Shown: in pieces, positions 1 to 10,691 of the stretch
How the letters are laid out: each line of letters starts with the position of its first letter
Position numbering within the stretch: the stretch's first letter is position 1
Assembly: GCF_001898325.1 (NCBI RefSeq)
Contig: NZ_MKTR01000014.1
Coordinates: 102,531 to 166,530, forward strand
Reading direction: 5' to 3'
Length of the DNA stretch: 64,000 bases
From: Microbacterium sp. 67-17
GTDB taxonomy: Bacteria; Actinomycetota; Actinomycetes; Actinomycetales; Microbacteriaceae
Position numbers and translations under genes: made by a program
The notes under the pieces: model-generated
The model's database searches: none
Told to the model about the DNA's origin: nothing
Seen by the model: only the letters and a program-made list of their open reading frames with translations

Positions 1-1201
<1,201 letters not shown>

Positions 1202-1281
1202 TCGCTCACGGGTGCCGCACCCGCGGCATCCGGTTCTTCGGGGTTACAACTTCACACCAGAAACACACACACCCTCTCGCC

Positions 1282-1287
1282 TAGACT
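1282..1287 (+). promoter_or_regulatory. Possible -10 box (TAGACT) upstream of tuf
   Basis: TAGACT lies 75 bp before the tuf start, in the fusA-tuf gap. The same hexamer is the -10 of the rpsJ promoter in this window. No convincing -35 is visible, so a separate tuf promoter is only suggested. Confidence 0.35.
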
Positions 1288-1362
1288 GAGAGACATCCCC
1301 GTAGAGTGCCGGTCGCAATCCAGCGCCCGGAGCTTCTACATGACCGTCCTGAGGAGGACCCA

Positions 1363-2556
1363 GTGGCTAAGGCCAAGTTCGAGCGGACCAAGCCGCACGT
1401 GAACATCGGAACGATCGGTCACGTTGACCACGGCAAGACGACGCTCACCGCGGCGATCTCGAAGGTGCTCGCCGACAAGTACCCGTCGGCCACCAACGTG
1501 CAGCGTGACTTCGCGTCGATCGACTCGGCTCCCGAGGAGCGTCAGCGCGGTATCACGATCAACATCTCGCACGTTGAGTACGAGACCCCCAAGCGTCACT
1601 ACGCACACGTTGACGCCCCGGGTCACGCCGACTACATCAAGAACATGATCACCGGTGCTGCCCAGATGGACGGCGCGATCCTCGTGGTCGCCGCCACCGA
1701 CGGCCCGATGGCTCAGACCCGTGAGCACGTTCTGCTCGCCAAGCAGGTTGGTGTTCCCTACCTGCTGGTCGCGCTGAACAAGGCAGACATGGTCGACGAC
1801 GAGGAGATCCTGGAGCTCGTCGAGCTCGAGGTTCGCGAGCTGCTCTCGAGCCAGGACTTCGATGGCGACAACGCCCCCGTCGTTCGCGTCTCGGGCCTGA
1901 AGGCTCTCGAGGGCGACGAGAAGTGGACCGAGTCCATCGTCGAGCTCATGAACGCCGTCGACGAGTCGATCCCCGACCCGGTGCGTGACAAGGACAAGCC
2001 GTTCCTCATGCCCATCGAGGATGTCTTCACGATCACCGGTCGTGGCACCGTCGTCACCGGCCGCGCCGAGCGTGGCACGCTCGCGATCAACTCCGAGGTC
2101 GAGATCGTCGGCATCCGCCCGACGCAGAAGACCACGGTCACCGGTATCGAGATGTTCCACAAGCAGCTCGACGAGGCGTGGGCCGGCGAGAACTGTGGTC
2201 TGCTTCTTCGCGGCACCAAGCGCGAGGACGTGGAGCGCGGCCAGGTCGTCGTGAAGCCCGGTTCGGTTACCCCTCACACCAACTTCGAGGGCACCGCGTA
2301 CATCCTGTCCAAGGACGAGGGTGGCCGTCACAACCCGTTCTTCACGAACTACCGCCCGCAGTTCTACTTCCGCACCACCGACGTGACCGGCGTGATCACC
2401 CTCCCCGAGGGCACCGAGATGGTCATGCCCGGTGACACCACTGACATGACTGTCGAGCTGATCCAGCCGATCGCCATGGAAGAGGGCCTCGGCTTCGCGA
2501 TCCGTGAGGGTGGCCGCACCGTCGGCGCCGGCACGGTCACGAAGATCCTGAAGTAA
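1363..2556 (+). CDS. tuf: Elongation factor Tu
   Basis: GTPase that delivers aminoacyl-tRNA to the ribosomal A site. The GTG at 1363 was chosen because a strong Shine-Dalgarno (GAGGAGG, 1351-1357) precedes it and the protein is then 397 residues, normal for actinobacterial EF-Tu. G1 GHVDHGKT is at residues 19-26, followed by DAPGHADY (G3) and NKADM (G4), then complete domains II and III ending in [10 protein letters not shown]. It follows fusA as the last str gene and is closed by a strong hairpin at 2574-2606. A longer reading frame upstream of 1363 is open but has no ribosome-binding site. Confidence 0.98.
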   Translation: MAKAKFERTKPHVNIGTIGHVDHGKTTLTAAISKVLADKYPSATNVQRDFASIDSAPEERQRGITINISHVEYETPKRHYAHVDAPGHADYIKNMITGAAQMDGAILVVAATDGPMAQTREHVLLAKQVGVPYLLVALNKADMVDDEEILELVELEVRELLSSQDFDGDNAPVVRVSGLKALEGDEKWTESIVELMNAVDESIPDPVRDKDKPFLMPIEDVFTITGRGTVVTGRAERGTLAINSEVEIVGIRPTQKTTVTGIEMFHKQLDEAWAGENCGLLLRGTKREDVERGQVVVKPGSVTPHTNFEGTAYILSKDEGGRHNPFFTNYRPQFYFRTTDVTGVITLPEGTEMVMPGDTTDMTVELIQPIAMEEGLGFAIREGGRTVGAGTVTKILK

Positions 2557-2573
2557 TCTTCGGCACCTGTCGA

Positions 2574-2606
2574 GAGGGGTCGTCCGCGTCGCGCGGGCGG
2601 CCCCTT
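2574..2606 (+). terminator. Terminator of the fusA-tuf operon
   Basis: A 13-bp GC-rich stem (arms 2576-2588 and 2592-2604, one G-U pair) with a 3-nt loop lies 18 bp after the tuf stop. It is followed by only a short T/C run, as is common in high-GC actinobacteria. Confidence 0.75.
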
Positions 2607-2700
2607 CGTCGTGTCGGAAACCCCCCGTTTCGGGGATTGTGCGTTGAGAGGGGTCTTTGTTTCGAATCGGTGAACATTGCGTCCCGATTCGCGGCCCCGA

Positions 2701-2730
2701 TTGTGGTATTCACAAAACTGTGGGTAGCCT
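2701..2730 (+). promoter_or_regulatory. Promoter for the surface protein gene at 2849
   Basis: TTGTGG (2701-2706), an 18-nt spacer and TAGCCT (2725-2730) form a plausible SigA-type promoter downstream of the tuf terminator. It predicts a 5' UTR of about 110 nt, with the ribosome-binding site GGGGAGA at 2838-2844. Confidence 0.5.
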
Positions 2731-2848
2731 GGGAGCAACTCGGGGAGGACGAGGGCTGTTCCAGGCAGCGTTGACCTCCGCGCACAACGCCCCCCACGCC
2801 GCTGGTCGGCATACACATAACAGACTTTTTCTACGTCGGGGAGACACT

Positions 2849-3400
2849 ATGAAGAGCCTACGTACCAAGATTGCTGCGGTAGCCATCGCGGTTGCTGCGG
2901 TCATCGCTGCACCCGCGGCCGCCTCCGCCGCTGGCTACACCCCTTCCGGTCCGACAGCCGGTATCACCGCCTCCGGTTCCTTCACGCCGGGCGGCGCAAT
3001 CACACTCACTGCTGGTGGATACGCTTCCGGCACTCCGGTGAGCTTCACCGTCACTGGCGAGAACGGCGCCGGCATCACGCTGGCCATGGTGAAGTTCGTT
3101 TCGTCGACCTCGCCGGTCTTCGGACCGTACTCGGCCAACGGTTCGGGTGTCGCCAACTCGGCAGGGGTCGTGCTGCCATCCAACGCGAGCGGCACCTACA
3201 CCGTGACCGCAACCGCACCGGGCTACACCAACCAGACGACGCAGTTCGTTGTCGGGTCGTCTGCCGGTGGCGGCGGCCTCTCCGACACCGGGTTCGATGC
3301 GACATCGATGCTCGGGGTCTGGATCGGCGGCGGCGTGCTGCTGCTCGGCGGTGTGCTCGTTACGGTCTTCGCGGCGCGCCGCGAACGCCAGGACGCCTGA
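2849..3400 (+). CDS. Small sortase-type wall-anchored protein
   Basis: A 183-residue exported protein. The start at 2849 has a good ribosome-binding site, and the product begins MKSLRTKIAAVAIAV with a signal peptide cleaved near ASAA (about residue 27). The mature part is one Ig-like/beta-sandwich-looking domain rich in Gly, Thr and Ser. The C-terminus has a classic sorting signal: LSDTG at 144-148, a Gly/Leu/Val membrane segment and the basic tail RRERQDA. LSDTG is a variant of LPXTG/LAXTG. The gene stands alone with its own promoter and terminator between tuf and the S10 operon, an unusual site for a surface protein. Its ligand or structural role is unknown. Confidence 0.8.
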   Translation: MKSLRTKIAAVAIAVAAVIAAPAAASAAGYTPSGPTAGITASGSFTPGGAITLTAGGYASGTPVSFTVTGENGAGITLAMVKFVSSTSPVFGPYSANGSGVANSAGVVLPSNASGTYTVTATAPGYTNQTTQFVVGSSAGGGGLSDTGFDATSMLGVWIGGGVLLLGGVLVTVFAARRERQDA

Positions 3401-3420
3401 GCGCGACCGCACAACCTCAA

Positions 3421-3450
3421 TGAAGGCCCCCGCTTCGGCGGGGGCCTTCA
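3421..3450 (+). terminator. Terminator after the surface protein gene
   Basis: A perfect 13-bp inverted repeat (3421-3433 and 3438-3450) with a TTCG tetraloop starts 20 bp after the stop codon. Confidence 0.85.
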
Positions 3451-3487
3451 TCATGTAGCGGCGCAGCGGATCAATCCCGGTGCGAGT

Positions 3488-3516
3488 TTGCGACACGCCC
3501 GGGATGCACGTAGACT
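3488..3516 (+). promoter_or_regulatory. Promoter of the S10 operon
   Basis: TTGCGA (3488-3493), a 17-nt spacer and TAGACT (3511-3516) form a good vegetative promoter about 330 bp before rpsJ. It is the best-spaced promoter in the 389-bp gap. Confidence 0.65.
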
Positions 3517-3522
3517 GTTCAG

Positions 3523-3842
3523 GTTCCACATTCCAAGGCGCACCGTTGTGCGCCTGGATCACTGCCAGGGCAGTGCATAGAACGCGCGAAAGCGCAGAAT
3601 CTAGGCCGCGGGCAGCAGAACACGTTTCCCACACAGCATCCCTGCTTGTCAGGGTGACACGCGTGCGTGTCGTGCGGGACCGGATGCGCGAGTGTCCGGG
3701 TTGACATCAGAACAGCGGTGCAGCATCCGCACTATGCGGAGTGAAGTGCCACGGCGCGCAAGCGCCACGGTGCGTCCAATGCCCGTGCCCCGAACCGATC
3801 GGGGTCCAGAGGTAAGACGCGAGAAAAGAGAGTGAGCAGACA
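3523..3842 (+). promoter_or_regulatory. Long structured leader of the S10 operon mRNA
   Basis: About 320 nt between the predicted transcription start and rpsJ contain no credible gene but several perfect hairpins: 3536-3543/3548-3555 (8 bp, CGTT loop), a GGCGC-GCAA-GCGCC hairpin near 3755, and 3788-3793/3799-3804. In E. coli the S10 leader binds protein L4 and controls the operon. Whether this leader does the same is inference, and no similarity to a named RNA family is claimed. Confidence 0.5.
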
Positions 3843-4151
3843 ATGGCGGGACAGAAGATCCGCATTCGCCTGAAGTCGTACGACCACGCGGGGCTTGACA
3901 GCTCGGCGCGCAAGATCGTCGACACCGTGACCCGAGCGGGCGCGACGGTCGTTGGACCCGTGCCGCTTCCGACCGAGAAGAACGTCGTGTGCGTCATCCG
4001 GTCGCCCCACAAGTACAAGGACAGTCGCGAGCACTTCGAGATGCGCACCCACAAGCGTCTGATCGACATCATCGACCCGACGCCCAAGGCCGTCGACTCG
4101 CTGATGCGCCTTGACCTGCCGGCCGACGTCAACATCGAGATCAAGCTCTGA
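3843..4151 (+). CDS. rpsJ: 30S ribosomal protein S10
   Basis: A 102-residue small-subunit protein (uS10) of the 30S head and first gene of the S10 operon; the family is also known as the antitermination factor NusE. The start [19 protein letters not shown] and the core [16 protein letters not shown] are typical, and the length is normal. It is preceded by a long structured leader and followed by rplC after 8 bp, so it heads one long polycistronic message. Confidence 0.98.
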   Translation: MAGQKIRIRLKSYDHAGLDSSARKIVDTVTRAGATVVGPVPLPTEKNVVCVIRSPHKYKDSREHFEMRTHKRLIDIIDPTPKAVDSLMRLDLPADVNIEIKL

Positions 4152-4159
4152 GGTTCGAC

Positions 4160-4819
4160 ATGGCTGACATCAACTCCAAGATTTCGAAGGGACTGCTGGG
4201 CACCAAGCTCGGCATGACCCAGGTTTGGGACGAGAACGGCAAGCTCGTTCCCGTCACCGTGATCGAAGTGGCCCCCAACGTGGTCACCCAGGTCCGCACC
4301 CCCGAGAAGGACGGCTACAACGCCGTTCAGATCGCCTACGGCCAGATCGACCCCCGCAAGGTGAACAAGCCGCTCTCGGCCCACTTCGAGGCCGCCGGCG
4401 TCACCCCGCGCCGCCACCTCACCGAGGTGCGCACGGCCGATGCTGCTGACTACTCACTCGGTCAGGAGCTCACCGTCGACGGCGTGTTCGAGGCCGGTCA
4501 ACTGGTCGACGTCGTCGGCACCAGCAAGGGCAAGGGCACCGCGGGTGTCATGAAGCGCCACAACTTCAAGGGTGTGTCGGCTTCGCACGGTGCGCACCGT
4601 AACCACCGCAAGCCCGGTTCGATCGGTGCCTCCTCGACCCCCAGCCGCGTGTTCAAGGGCATGCGGATGGCAGGTCGCATGGGTGGCGAGCGCGTCACCG
4701 TGCTGAACCTCACCGTCCACGCGGTCGACGCCGAGAAGGGGCTGCTGCTCGTCAAGGGCGCCGTTCCCGGCGCGCGTGGTCGCATCGTCTACGTCCGCAA
4801 CGCAGTGAAGGGTGCCTGA
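4160..4819 (+). CDS. rplC: 50S ribosomal protein L3
   Basis: A 219-residue large-subunit protein (uL3) that reaches toward the peptidyl-transferase centre and starts 50S assembly. It has the N-terminal [16 protein letters not shown] and the diagnostic loop [14 protein letters not shown]...HRKPGSIG. Length is normal. It lies 8 bp after rpsJ and 2 bp before rplD. Confidence 0.98.
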   Translation: MADINSKISKGLLGTKLGMTQVWDENGKLVPVTVIEVAPNVVTQVRTPEKDGYNAVQIAYGQIDPRKVNKPLSAHFEAAGVTPRRHLTEVRTADAADYSLGQELTVDGVFEAGQLVDVVGTSKGKGTAGVMKRHNFKGVSASHGAHRNHRKPGSIGASSTPSRVFKGMRMAGRMGGERVTVLNLTVHAVDAEKGLLLVKGAVPGARGRIVYVRNAVKGA

Positions 4820-4821
4820 TC

Positions 4822-5484
4822 ATGGCTGACTCGACTCTCGCGCTCGACGTCCACAAGGCTGACGGCAAGAAGGCCGGCTCGGTTGAGCTGCCCGCCGCCC
4901 TGTTCGACGTCAAGACGAACATCCCGCTCATTCACCAGGTCGTCGTGGCGCAGCGCGCCGCGGCTCGCCAGGGTACTCACTCGACCAAGCGCCGTGGTGA
5001 GGTCTCGGGTGCTGGCCGCAAGCCGTTCAAGCAGAAGGGCACCGGTAACGCCCGTCAGGGTTCGATCCGCGCGCCTCACATGACCGGTGGTGGCATCGTC
5101 CACGGGCCCAAGCCCCGCGACTACGGACAGCGCACGCCCAAGAAGATGATCGCCGCCGCGCTTCTCGGTGCGCTGAGCGACCGTGCTCGTGGCGACCGCC
5201 TGCACATCGTCGACTCGTTCGGCATCGAGGGAGCTCCGTCCACGAAGGCTGCTGTTGCCGTCCTCGGCAACCTCGCCCCGGCGAAGAACGTGCTCGTGGT
5301 CGTCACGCGCGACGACGAGACGAGCATCCTCAGCGTTCGTAACCTCGCTTACGTGCACGTGCTCTACGTTGACCAGCTCAACGCCTACGACGTCCTCGTC
5401 TCGGACGACATCGTCTTCACCAAGGCTGCCTACGACGCGTTCGTCGCGTCGAAGACCGTCTCCACCCAGGAGGTCTCCGCATGA
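4822..5484 (+). CDS. rplD: 50S ribosomal protein L4
   Basis: A 220-residue protein (uL4) lining the nascent-peptide exit tunnel. The extended loop [20 protein letters not shown], which reaches the tunnel, is complete, and the C-terminus has the usual alpha/beta fold. In E. coli L4 also represses its own operon through the S10 leader, which makes the 320-nt leader upstream of rpsJ worth attention. The last 4 nt overlap rplW (ATGA), so translation is probably coupled. Confidence 0.98.
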   Translation: MADSTLALDVHKADGKKAGSVELPAALFDVKTNIPLIHQVVVAQRAAARQGTHSTKRRGEVSGAGRKPFKQKGTGNARQGSIRAPHMTGGGIVHGPKPRDYGQRTPKKMIAAALLGALSDRARGDRLHIVDSFGIEGAPSTKAAVAVLGNLAPAKNVLVVVTRDDETSILSVRNLAYVHVLYVDQLNAYDVLVSDDIVFTKAAYDAFVASKTVSTQEVSA

Positions 5485-5780
5485 CCGCTGTCAACAAGGA
5501 CCCGCGCGACATCATCCTGAAGCCGGTCGTCTCCGAGAAGAGCTACTCGCTCATCGACGAGGGCAAGTACACCTTCCTCGTGGACCCGCGTGCGACCAAG
5601 ACCGAGATCAAGCTCGCGATCGAGAAGATCTTCGGCGTCAAGGTGGCCTCGGTCAACACGATCAACCGCGTCGGCAAGGCCCGTCGCACCCGCTTCGGCA
5701 TGGGCAAGCGCAAGGACACCAAGCGCGCCATCGTCACGCTGAAGTCGGGCTCCATCGACATCTTCACGGCCGTCGGCTGA
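5481..5780 (+). CDS. rplW: 50S ribosomal protein L23
   Basis: A 99-residue protein (uL23) at the tunnel exit, where trigger factor and SRP dock. The motifs [13 protein letters not shown] and [14 protein letters not shown] are typical, and the length is normal. Its ATG overlaps the rplD stop by 4 nt. Confidence 0.98.
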   Translation: MTAVNKDPRDIILKPVVSEKSYSLIDEGKYTFLVDPRATKTEIKLAIEKIFGVKVASVNTINRVGKARRTRFGMGKRKDTKRAIVTLKSGSIDIFTAVG

Positions 5781-5804
5781 CAGTCGGGATAGAGGACTAG
5801 AGAC

Positions 5805-6644
5805 ATGGCAATTCGCAAGTACAAGCCCACGACCCCCGGTCGCCGCGGCTCGTCGGTGGCGGACTTCGCTGAGATCACCCGATCGACGCCCGAGAAGTCG
5901 CTCCTTCGCCCCATCGCCAAGACCGGTGGCCGCAACAACCAGGGCCGCATCACGACGCGTCACATCGGTGGCGGACACAAGCGTCAGTACCGTGTGATCG
6001 ACTTCCGTCGTAACGACAAGGACGGCATCAACGCCAAGGTCGCGCACATCGAGTACGACCCCAACCGCACCGCGCGCATCGCGCTGCTGCACTATGTCGA
6101 CGGTGAGAAGCGTTACATCCTCGCGCCGAACAAGCTGCAGCAGGGCGACATCGTGGAGTCGGGCCCCTCGGCCGACATCAAGCCCGGCAATAACCTGCCG
6201 CTGCGTAACATCCCCACCGGTACCGTTGTGCACGCCATCGAGCTGCGTCCCGGTGGCGGTGCCAAGATGGCCCGCTCGGCAGGTGCAGCGGTTCGCCTCG
6301 TCGCCAAGGATGGCCCCTACGCGCAGCTTCGTCTGCCGTCGGGTGAGATCCGCAACGTCGATGCGCGCTGCCGTGCCACGATCGGCGAGGTCGGCAACGC
6401 CGAGCAGTCGAACATCAACTGGGGCAAGGCTGGCCGCAAGCGCTGGAAGGGCGTCCGCCCGACCGTCCGCGGTGTCGCGATGAACCCGGTCGACCACCCC
6501 CACGGTGGTGGTGAGGGCAAGACCTCCGGTGGTCGTCACCCCGTGAGCCCGTGGGGTCAGGCGGAGGGCCGTACGCGCCACGCCAACAAGGAAAGCGACA
6601 AGCTCATCGTCCGCCGCCGCACGGCCGGCAAGAAGCGCAAGTAG
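5805..6644 (+). CDS. rplB: 50S ribosomal protein L2
   Basis: A 279-residue protein (uL2) needed for subunit joining and the peptidyl-transferase centre. It carries [19 protein letters not shown] near the N-terminus and the universally conserved HPHGGGEG, with the functional histidine, near residue 230. Length is as expected. Confidence 0.99.
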   Translation: MAIRKYKPTTPGRRGSSVADFAEITRSTPEKSLLRPIAKTGGRNNQGRITTRHIGGGHKRQYRVIDFRRNDKDGINAKVAHIEYDPNRTARIALLHYVDGEKRYILAPNKLQQGDIVESGPSADIKPGNNLPLRNIPTGTVVHAIELRPGGGAKMARSAGAAVRLVAKDGPYAQLRLPSGEIRNVDARCRATIGEVGNAEQSNINWGKAGRKRWKGVRPTVRGVAMNPVDHPHGGGEGKTSGGRHPVSPWGQAEGRTRHANKESDKLIVRRRTAGKKRK

Positions 6645-6657
6645 GTAGGAACAGAAG

Positions 6658-6939
6658 ATGCCACGCAGTCTCAAGAAGGGCCCCTTCGTCGACGAGCACC
6701 TGCTTCGCAAGGTCGTCTCCCAGAACGAAGCCGGGACCAAGAACGTCATCAAGACCTGGTCGCGCCGCTCGATGATCATCCCGGCCATGCTCGGCCACAC
6801 GATCGCCGTGCACGACGGTCGCAAGCACATCCCTGTGTTCGTGAGCGAGACCATGGTCGGCCACAAGCTGGGCGAGTTCGCGCCCACCCGCACCTTCCGC
6901 GGCCACGAGAAGGACGACAAGAAGGGCCGCCGCCGCTGA
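6658..6939 (+). CDS. rpsS: 30S ribosomal protein S19
   Basis: A 93-residue protein (uS19) of the 30S head that contacts the A-site finger and S13. [15 protein letters not shown] and the [10 protein letters not shown] motif identify it, and the length is normal. It lies 13 bp after rplB. Confidence 0.99.
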   Translation: MPRSLKKGPFVDEHLLRKVVSQNEAGTKNVIKTWSRRSMIIPAMLGHTIAVHDGRKHIPVFVSETMVGHKLGEFAPTRTFRGHEKDDKKGRRR

Positions 6940-6964
6940 CGCGGTGGCGCAAGAGGAGAGAGAA

Positions 6965-7363
6965 ATGGTGGAGTCCATCGCACGCGTGCGACACATCCGC
7001 GTGACCCCTCAGAAGGCTCGTCGTGTCGTCGCGCTCATCAAGGGCAAGCAGGCCGAAGAGGCCCTCGCGATCCTGAAGTTCGCGCCGCAGGGTGCGAGCG
7101 AGCCGATCTACAAGCTGGTCGCATCGGCTATCGCCAACGCTCGCGTGAAGGCCGACAACGAGGGAACCTACTTCGACGAGGGTGCGCTGTTCGTCAAGAA
7201 CGCGTACGTCGATGAGGGAACGACGCTCAAGCGGTTCCAGCCGCGCGCGCAGGGTCGTGCATTCCAGATCAAGAAGCGCACCAGCCACATCACGGTCGTT
7301 CTCGCAACGCCCGAGGTCGCTGAGACGGCGCCCGCTGCCAAGACCAAGAAGGCGAGCAAGTAA
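6965..7363 (+). CDS. rplV: 50S ribosomal protein L22
   Basis: A 132-residue protein (uL22) whose beta-hairpin lines the exit tunnel at the macrolide site. The ATG at 6965 is preferred over an in-frame GTG at 6944 because AGGAGAG (6954-6960) lies just upstream of it and the product then starts [20 protein letters not shown], as in the family. The hairpin end [17 protein letters not shown] is intact. A short Ala/Lys-rich tail follows the core. The last base is shared with the rpsC start (TAATG). Confidence 0.97.
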   Translation: MVESIARVRHIRVTPQKARRVVALIKGKQAEEALAILKFAPQGASEPIYKLVASAIANARVKADNEGTYFDEGALFVKNAYVDEGTTLKRFQPRAQGRAFQIKKRTSHITVVLATPEVAETAPAAKTKKASK

Positions 7364-8133
7364 TGGGACAGAAAGTCAACCCGTACGGCTTCCGCCTGGG
7401 CATCACCACCGACCACGTGTCGCGGTGGTTCTCGGACTCGACCAAGCCGGGTCAGCGCTATGCGGACTATGTGGCCGAGGACATCAAGATCCGTCGTCTG
7501 CTCAAGACGCAGCTCGACCGCGCCGGTGTCAGCAACATCGAGATCGAGCGCACGCGTGACCGCGTTCGCGTCGACATCCACACCGCCCGCCCGGGCATCG
7601 TGATCGGTCGCCGCGGCGCCGAGGCTGAGCGCATCCGCGCCGACCTCGAGAAGCTCACCGGCAAGCAGATCCAGCTGAACATCCTCGAGGTCAAGAACCC
7701 CGAGGCAGACGCGCAGCTGGTTGCGCAGGGCATCGCCGAGCAGCTGTCTGCCCGTGTCGCCTTCCGTCGCGCAATGCGTAAGGGCCTGCAGGGCGCGCAG
7801 CGTGCTGGCGCCAAGGGCGTTCGGATTCAGGTTTCGGGCCGCCTCGGCGGCGCCGAGATGAGCCGGTCGGAGTTCTACCGCGAAGGCCGTGTGCCGCTGC
7901 ACACCCTGCGCGCGAACATCGACTACGGCTTCTATGAGGCCAAGACCACCTTCGGCCGCATCGGCGTGAAGGTCTGGATCTACAAGGGCGACCTCACCAA
8001 CAAGGAACTGGCCCGCGAGCAGGCGAACATGAAGCCGGCCCGTGAGCGTGGCGACCGTCGCGACGACCGTCGTGGTCCCCGCCGTGACAACCGCGCCGCT
8101 GAGGCCCCGGTCGCAGAAGGAGCGTCGGCATAA
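7363..8133 (+). CDS. rpsC: 30S ribosomal protein S3
   Basis: A 256-residue protein (uS3) at the mRNA entry channel, with helicase-like function. [18 protein letters not shown] and the KH-domain motif [15 protein letters not shown] (about residues 77-91) are clear. Residues after about 215 form a charged Arg/Asp-rich tail ([18 protein letters not shown]) longer than in E. coli. Start and stop each overlap a neighbour by one base. Confidence 0.98.
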   Translation: MGQKVNPYGFRLGITTDHVSRWFSDSTKPGQRYADYVAEDIKIRRLLKTQLDRAGVSNIEIERTRDRVRVDIHTARPGIVIGRRGAEAERIRADLEKLTGKQIQLNILEVKNPEADAQLVAQGIAEQLSARVAFRRAMRKGLQGAQRAGAKGVRIQVSGRLGGAEMSRSEFYREGRVPLHTLRANIDYGFYEAKTTFGRIGVKVWIYKGDLTNKELAREQANMKPARERGDRRDDRRGPRRDNRAAEAPVAEGASA

Positions 8134-8552
8134 TGCTCATTCCCCGCAAGGTCAAGTACCGCAAGCAGCACCACCCGGGTCGTGATGGCCAGGCTACCGG
8201 TGGCACCAAGGTGTCGTTCGGTGAGTTCGGCATCCAGGCGATCACCCCCGCCTACGTGACCAACCGTCAGATCGAGTCAGCTCGTATCGCGATGACCCGT
8301 CACATCAAGCGTGGTGGAAAGGTGTGGATCAACATCTATCCCGACCGTCCGCTGACCAAGAAGCCCGCCGAAACCCGCATGGGTTCCGGTAAGGGTTCGC
8401 CGGAGTGGTGGGTCGCAAACGTCAAGCCGGGTCGCGTCCTGTTCGAGGTCGCCGGCGTCAACGAGCAGCTCGCTCGTGAAGCCCTGACCCGTGCCATCCA
8501 CAAGCTGCCTCTGAAGGCACGCATCATCAAGCGCGAGGAGGGCGACGCGTAA
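8133..8552 (+). CDS. rplP: 50S ribosomal protein L16
   Basis: A 139-residue protein (uL16) that helps position tRNA at the A and P sites. [16 protein letters not shown], the [20 protein letters not shown] block and the conserved [13 protein letters not shown] are all present. Length is normal. One-base overlaps with rpsC and rpmC suggest tight translational coupling. Confidence 0.99.
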   Translation: MLIPRKVKYRKQHHPGRDGQATGGTKVSFGEFGIQAITPAYVTNRQIESARIAMTRHIKRGGKVWINIYPDRPLTKKPAETRMGSGKGSPEWWVANVKPGRVLFEVAGVNEQLAREALTRAIHKLPLKARIIKREEGDA

Positions 8553-8863
8553 TGGCGATCGGCACCAAGACGCTCGCCCCGAGCGAGCTGGACACGTTCG
8601 AAGACCAGCGCCTGGTCGAGGAGCTGCGCAAGGCCAAGGAAGAGCTGTTCAACCTGCGCTTCCAGTCGGCCACCGGCCAGCTTGACAGCCACGGCCGCAT
8701 CCGTGCGGTCAAGCGCGACATCGCGCGGCTGTACACCGTCATCCGCGAGCGCGAGCTCGGCATTCGTGCCACGCCCGCTCCCGTCGAGAAGGCGACCAAG
8801 GCGCGCAAGACGAAGGCAGCGAAGTCGGATGACGACGCCGCCGCCAAGGAAGAGGCTGAGTGA
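8552..8863 (+). CDS. rpmC: 50S ribosomal protein L29 with C-terminal extension
   Basis: A 103-residue protein (uL29) beside L23 at the tunnel exit. The two-helix hairpin core, about residues 5-70, contains [20 protein letters not shown] and [14 protein letters not shown]. It is about 35 residues longer than the usual 65, with a Lys/Ala tail ending [11 protein letters not shown]. The overlapping TGATG leads into rpsQ. Confidence 0.97.
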   Translation: MAIGTKTLAPSELDTFEDQRLVEELRKAKEELFNLRFQSATGQLDSHGRIRAVKRDIARLYTVIRERELGIRATPAPVEKATKARKTKAAKSDDDAAAKEEAE

Positions 8864-9267
8864 TGGCCACCACTGACAAGACCACTGAGAAGGCGCCCGC
8901 CAAGAAGGCTCCGGCCAAGAAGGCTCCCGCCAAGGCTGCAGCCGAAGAGGCTGTCGTCGAGACCCCGATCGAGGCCGGACACGAGCACTCCGAGCACGAC
9001 GTTCGCGACCCGAACGCCCGTGGCTACCGCAAGACCCGCCGTGGCTACGTCGTCTCGGACAAGATGGACAAGACGATCGTGGTCGAGGTCGAGGACCGCG
9101 TGAAGCACCCGCTCTACGGCAAGGTCATCCGTCGCACCTCGAAGGTCAAGGCGCACGACGAGGCGAACACCGCCGGCATCGGCGACCTCGTCGTCATCAA
9201 CGAGACCCGTCCGCTGAGCGCTACCAAGCGCTGGCGTCTGGTCGAGATCCTCGAGAAGGCGAAGTGA
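8863..9267 (+). CDS. rpsQ: 30S ribosomal protein S17 with N-terminal extension
   Basis: A 134-residue uS17, a primary 16S rRNA binder. The core is near the C-terminus: [33 protein letters not shown] and the closing [13 protein letters not shown]. The family is usually 80-90 residues. Here a low-complexity N-terminal extension of about 48 residues carries [11 protein letters not shown] repeats, then an acidic/His stretch. The start is the ATG in TGATG, one base into the rpmC stop. Similar repeats occur in L15 below. Confidence 0.97.
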   Translation: MATTDKTTEKAPAKKAPAKKAPAKAAAEEAVVETPIEAGHEHSEHDVRDPNARGYRKTRRGYVVSDKMDKTIVVEVEDRVKHPLYGKVIRRTSKVKAHDEANTAGIGDLVVINETRPLSATKRWRLVEILEKAK

Positions 9268-9271
9268 TCTC

Positions 9272-9640
9272 ATGATTCAGAACGAATCCCGCCTCAAGGT
9301 GGCGGACAACACGGGCGCGAAGGAGCTGCTGACCATTCGTGTGCTGGGCGGCTCCAACCGTCGGTACGCCGGTCTGGGCGACATCATCGTGGCAACCGTC
9401 AAGGACGCGATCCCCGGCGGCAACGTCAAGAAGGGCGATGTCGTCAAGGCTGTCGTGGTGCGTACGGTCAAGCAGACCCGCCGTCCCGACGGTTCCTACA
9501 TCAAGTTCGACGAGAACGCCGCCGTCATCCTGAAGAACGACGGGGAGCCCCGCGGCACCCGCATCTTCGGCCCGGTGGGCCGTGAGCTTCGCGACAAGAA
9601 GTTCATGAAGATCGTCTCGCTGGCCCCGGAGGTCATTTGA
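9272..9640 (+). CDS. rplN: 50S ribosomal protein L14
   Basis: A 122-residue protein (uL14) that forms an intersubunit bridge and is the target of the silencing factor Rsf[19 protein letters not shown] and [13 protein letters not shown] identify it, with normal length. It opens the spc-type gene order, but only 4 bp separate it from rpsQ, so S10 and spc genes probably share one transcript here. Confidence 0.99.
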   Translation: MIQNESRLKVADNTGAKELLTIRVLGGSNRRYAGLGDIIVATVKDAIPGGNVKKGDVVKAVVVRTVKQTRRPDGSYIKFDENAAVILKNDGEPRGTRIFGPVGRELRDKKFMKIVSLAPEVI

Positions 9641-9642
9641 TC

Positions 9643-10002
9643 ATGGCGAACATCAAGAAGGGTGACCTGGTTCAGGTCATCTCGGGCCCCACGCCCGAGC
9701 GCGGCGGCGACCGCGGTAAGCAGGGCAAGGTCCTCGAGGTCCTCGTCGAGCAGGACCGCGTGATCGTCGAGGGCGTGAACTACGTCACCAAGCACGTCCG
9801 CGTCGGTCAGACCCAGCGCGGAACGAAGACCGGCGGTCTCGAGACCATCGAGGCGCCCATCCACATCTCCAACGTCCAGGTCGTGGACCCCGAGACGAAG
9901 AAGCCGACCCGTGTCGGTCACCGTGTCGAGGAGCAGGTCAAGGACGGCGTGAAGCGCACGGTTCGCGTGCGGTACGCAAAGAAGTCAGGCAAGGACCTCT
10001 GA
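9643..10002 (+). CDS. rplX: 50S ribosomal protein L24
   Basis: A 119-residue protein (uL24) and assembly initiator. The ATG at 9643 is taken instead of a TTG two codons earlier that overlaps the rplN stop. The KOW motif is at the N-terminus ([20 protein letters not shown]), followed by [15 protein letters not shown]. Length is normal for actinobacteria. Confidence 0.98.
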   Translation: MANIKKGDLVQVISGPTPERGGDRGKQGKVLEVLVEQDRVIVEGVNYVTKHVRVGQTQRGTKTGGLETIEAPIHISNVQVVDPETKKPTRVGHRVEEQVKDGVKRTVRVRYAKKSGKDL

Positions 10003-10004
10003 AC

Positions 10005-10595
10005 ATGAGCACTGCAACTGCCGTCGAGACTGGCAAAATCCAGCCTCGCCTCAAGCAGAAGTACAACGGCGAGATCAAGAAGGCGCTGCAGGACGAGTTC
10101 GGTTACGCGAACGTCATGCAGATCCCCGGCCTCGTGAAGGTCGTCGTGAACACCGGTGTCGGTGAGGCAGCTCGCGACAGCAAGGTGATCGATGGTGCGG
10201 TCGACGACCTCACCAAGATCACCGGTCAGAAGCCGGTCGTCACGAAGGCTCGCAAGTCGATCGCGCAGTTCAAGCTGCGTGAGGGACAGGCCATCGGCGC
10301 GCACGTCACCCTTCGTGGTGACCGCGCCTGGGAGTTCATCGATCGCCTGGTGAGCCTCGCGCTGCCCCGTATCCGCGACTTCCGCGGACTGTCGGACAAG
10401 CAGTTCGACGGCAACGGCAACTACACCTTCGGTGTGCAGGAGCAGTCGATCTTCCACGAGATCAACCAGGACAAGATCGACCGCGTCCGCGGGTTCGACA
10501 TCACGATCGTGACGTCGGCGAAGACGGATGCCGAAGGTCGCGCCCTCCTGCGTCACCTCGGCTTCCCGTTCCGGGGCACCGAGCAGCAGGCCTGA
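10005..10595 (+). CDS. rplE: 50S ribosomal protein L5
   Basis: A 196-residue uL5 that binds 5S rRNA in the central protuberance. It has [20 protein letters not shown], the [16 protein letters not shown]-type loop and [21 protein letters not shown] ten-residue N-terminal extension precedes the core. The next gene is rpsH rather than rpsN, which normally stands here in many bacteria. Confidence 0.98.
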   Translation: MSTATAVETGKIQPRLKQKYNGEIKKALQDEFGYANVMQIPGLVKVVVNTGVGEAARDSKVIDGAVDDLTKITGQKPVVTKARKSIAQFKLREGQAIGAHVTLRGDRAWEFIDRLVSLALPRIRDFRGLSDKQFDGNGNYTFGVQEQSIFHEINQDKIDRVRGFDITIVTSAKTDAEGRALLRHLGFPFRGTEQQA

Positions 10596-10604
10596 TCCAC
10601 CTCT

Positions 10605-10629
10605 GATGTCCCGGGACCTCCGGGGCATC
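10605..10629 (+). promoter_or_regulatory. Hairpin between rplE and rpsH
   Basis: A 10-bp stem (10605-10614 and 10620-10629, one G-U pair, 5-nt loop) starts 9 bp after the rplE stop in a 96-bp gap with no gene. No T-run follows it. It could be an attenuator, a processing site or an autoregulatory element. It occupies the place of rpsN. Confidence 0.5.
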
Positions 10630-10691
10630 ACCACCACAGGTCGGCGTCCGCGTAACGGGCGTCGAAACCTGGTGAACGAAAGAAGAACCCC

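Noticed and set aside
3701-3706. A perfect TTGACA upstream of rpsJ
   Set aside because: No acceptable -10 lies at 16-19 nt; the nearest TATGCG is 27 nt away. The promoter at 3488-3516 is better spaced.
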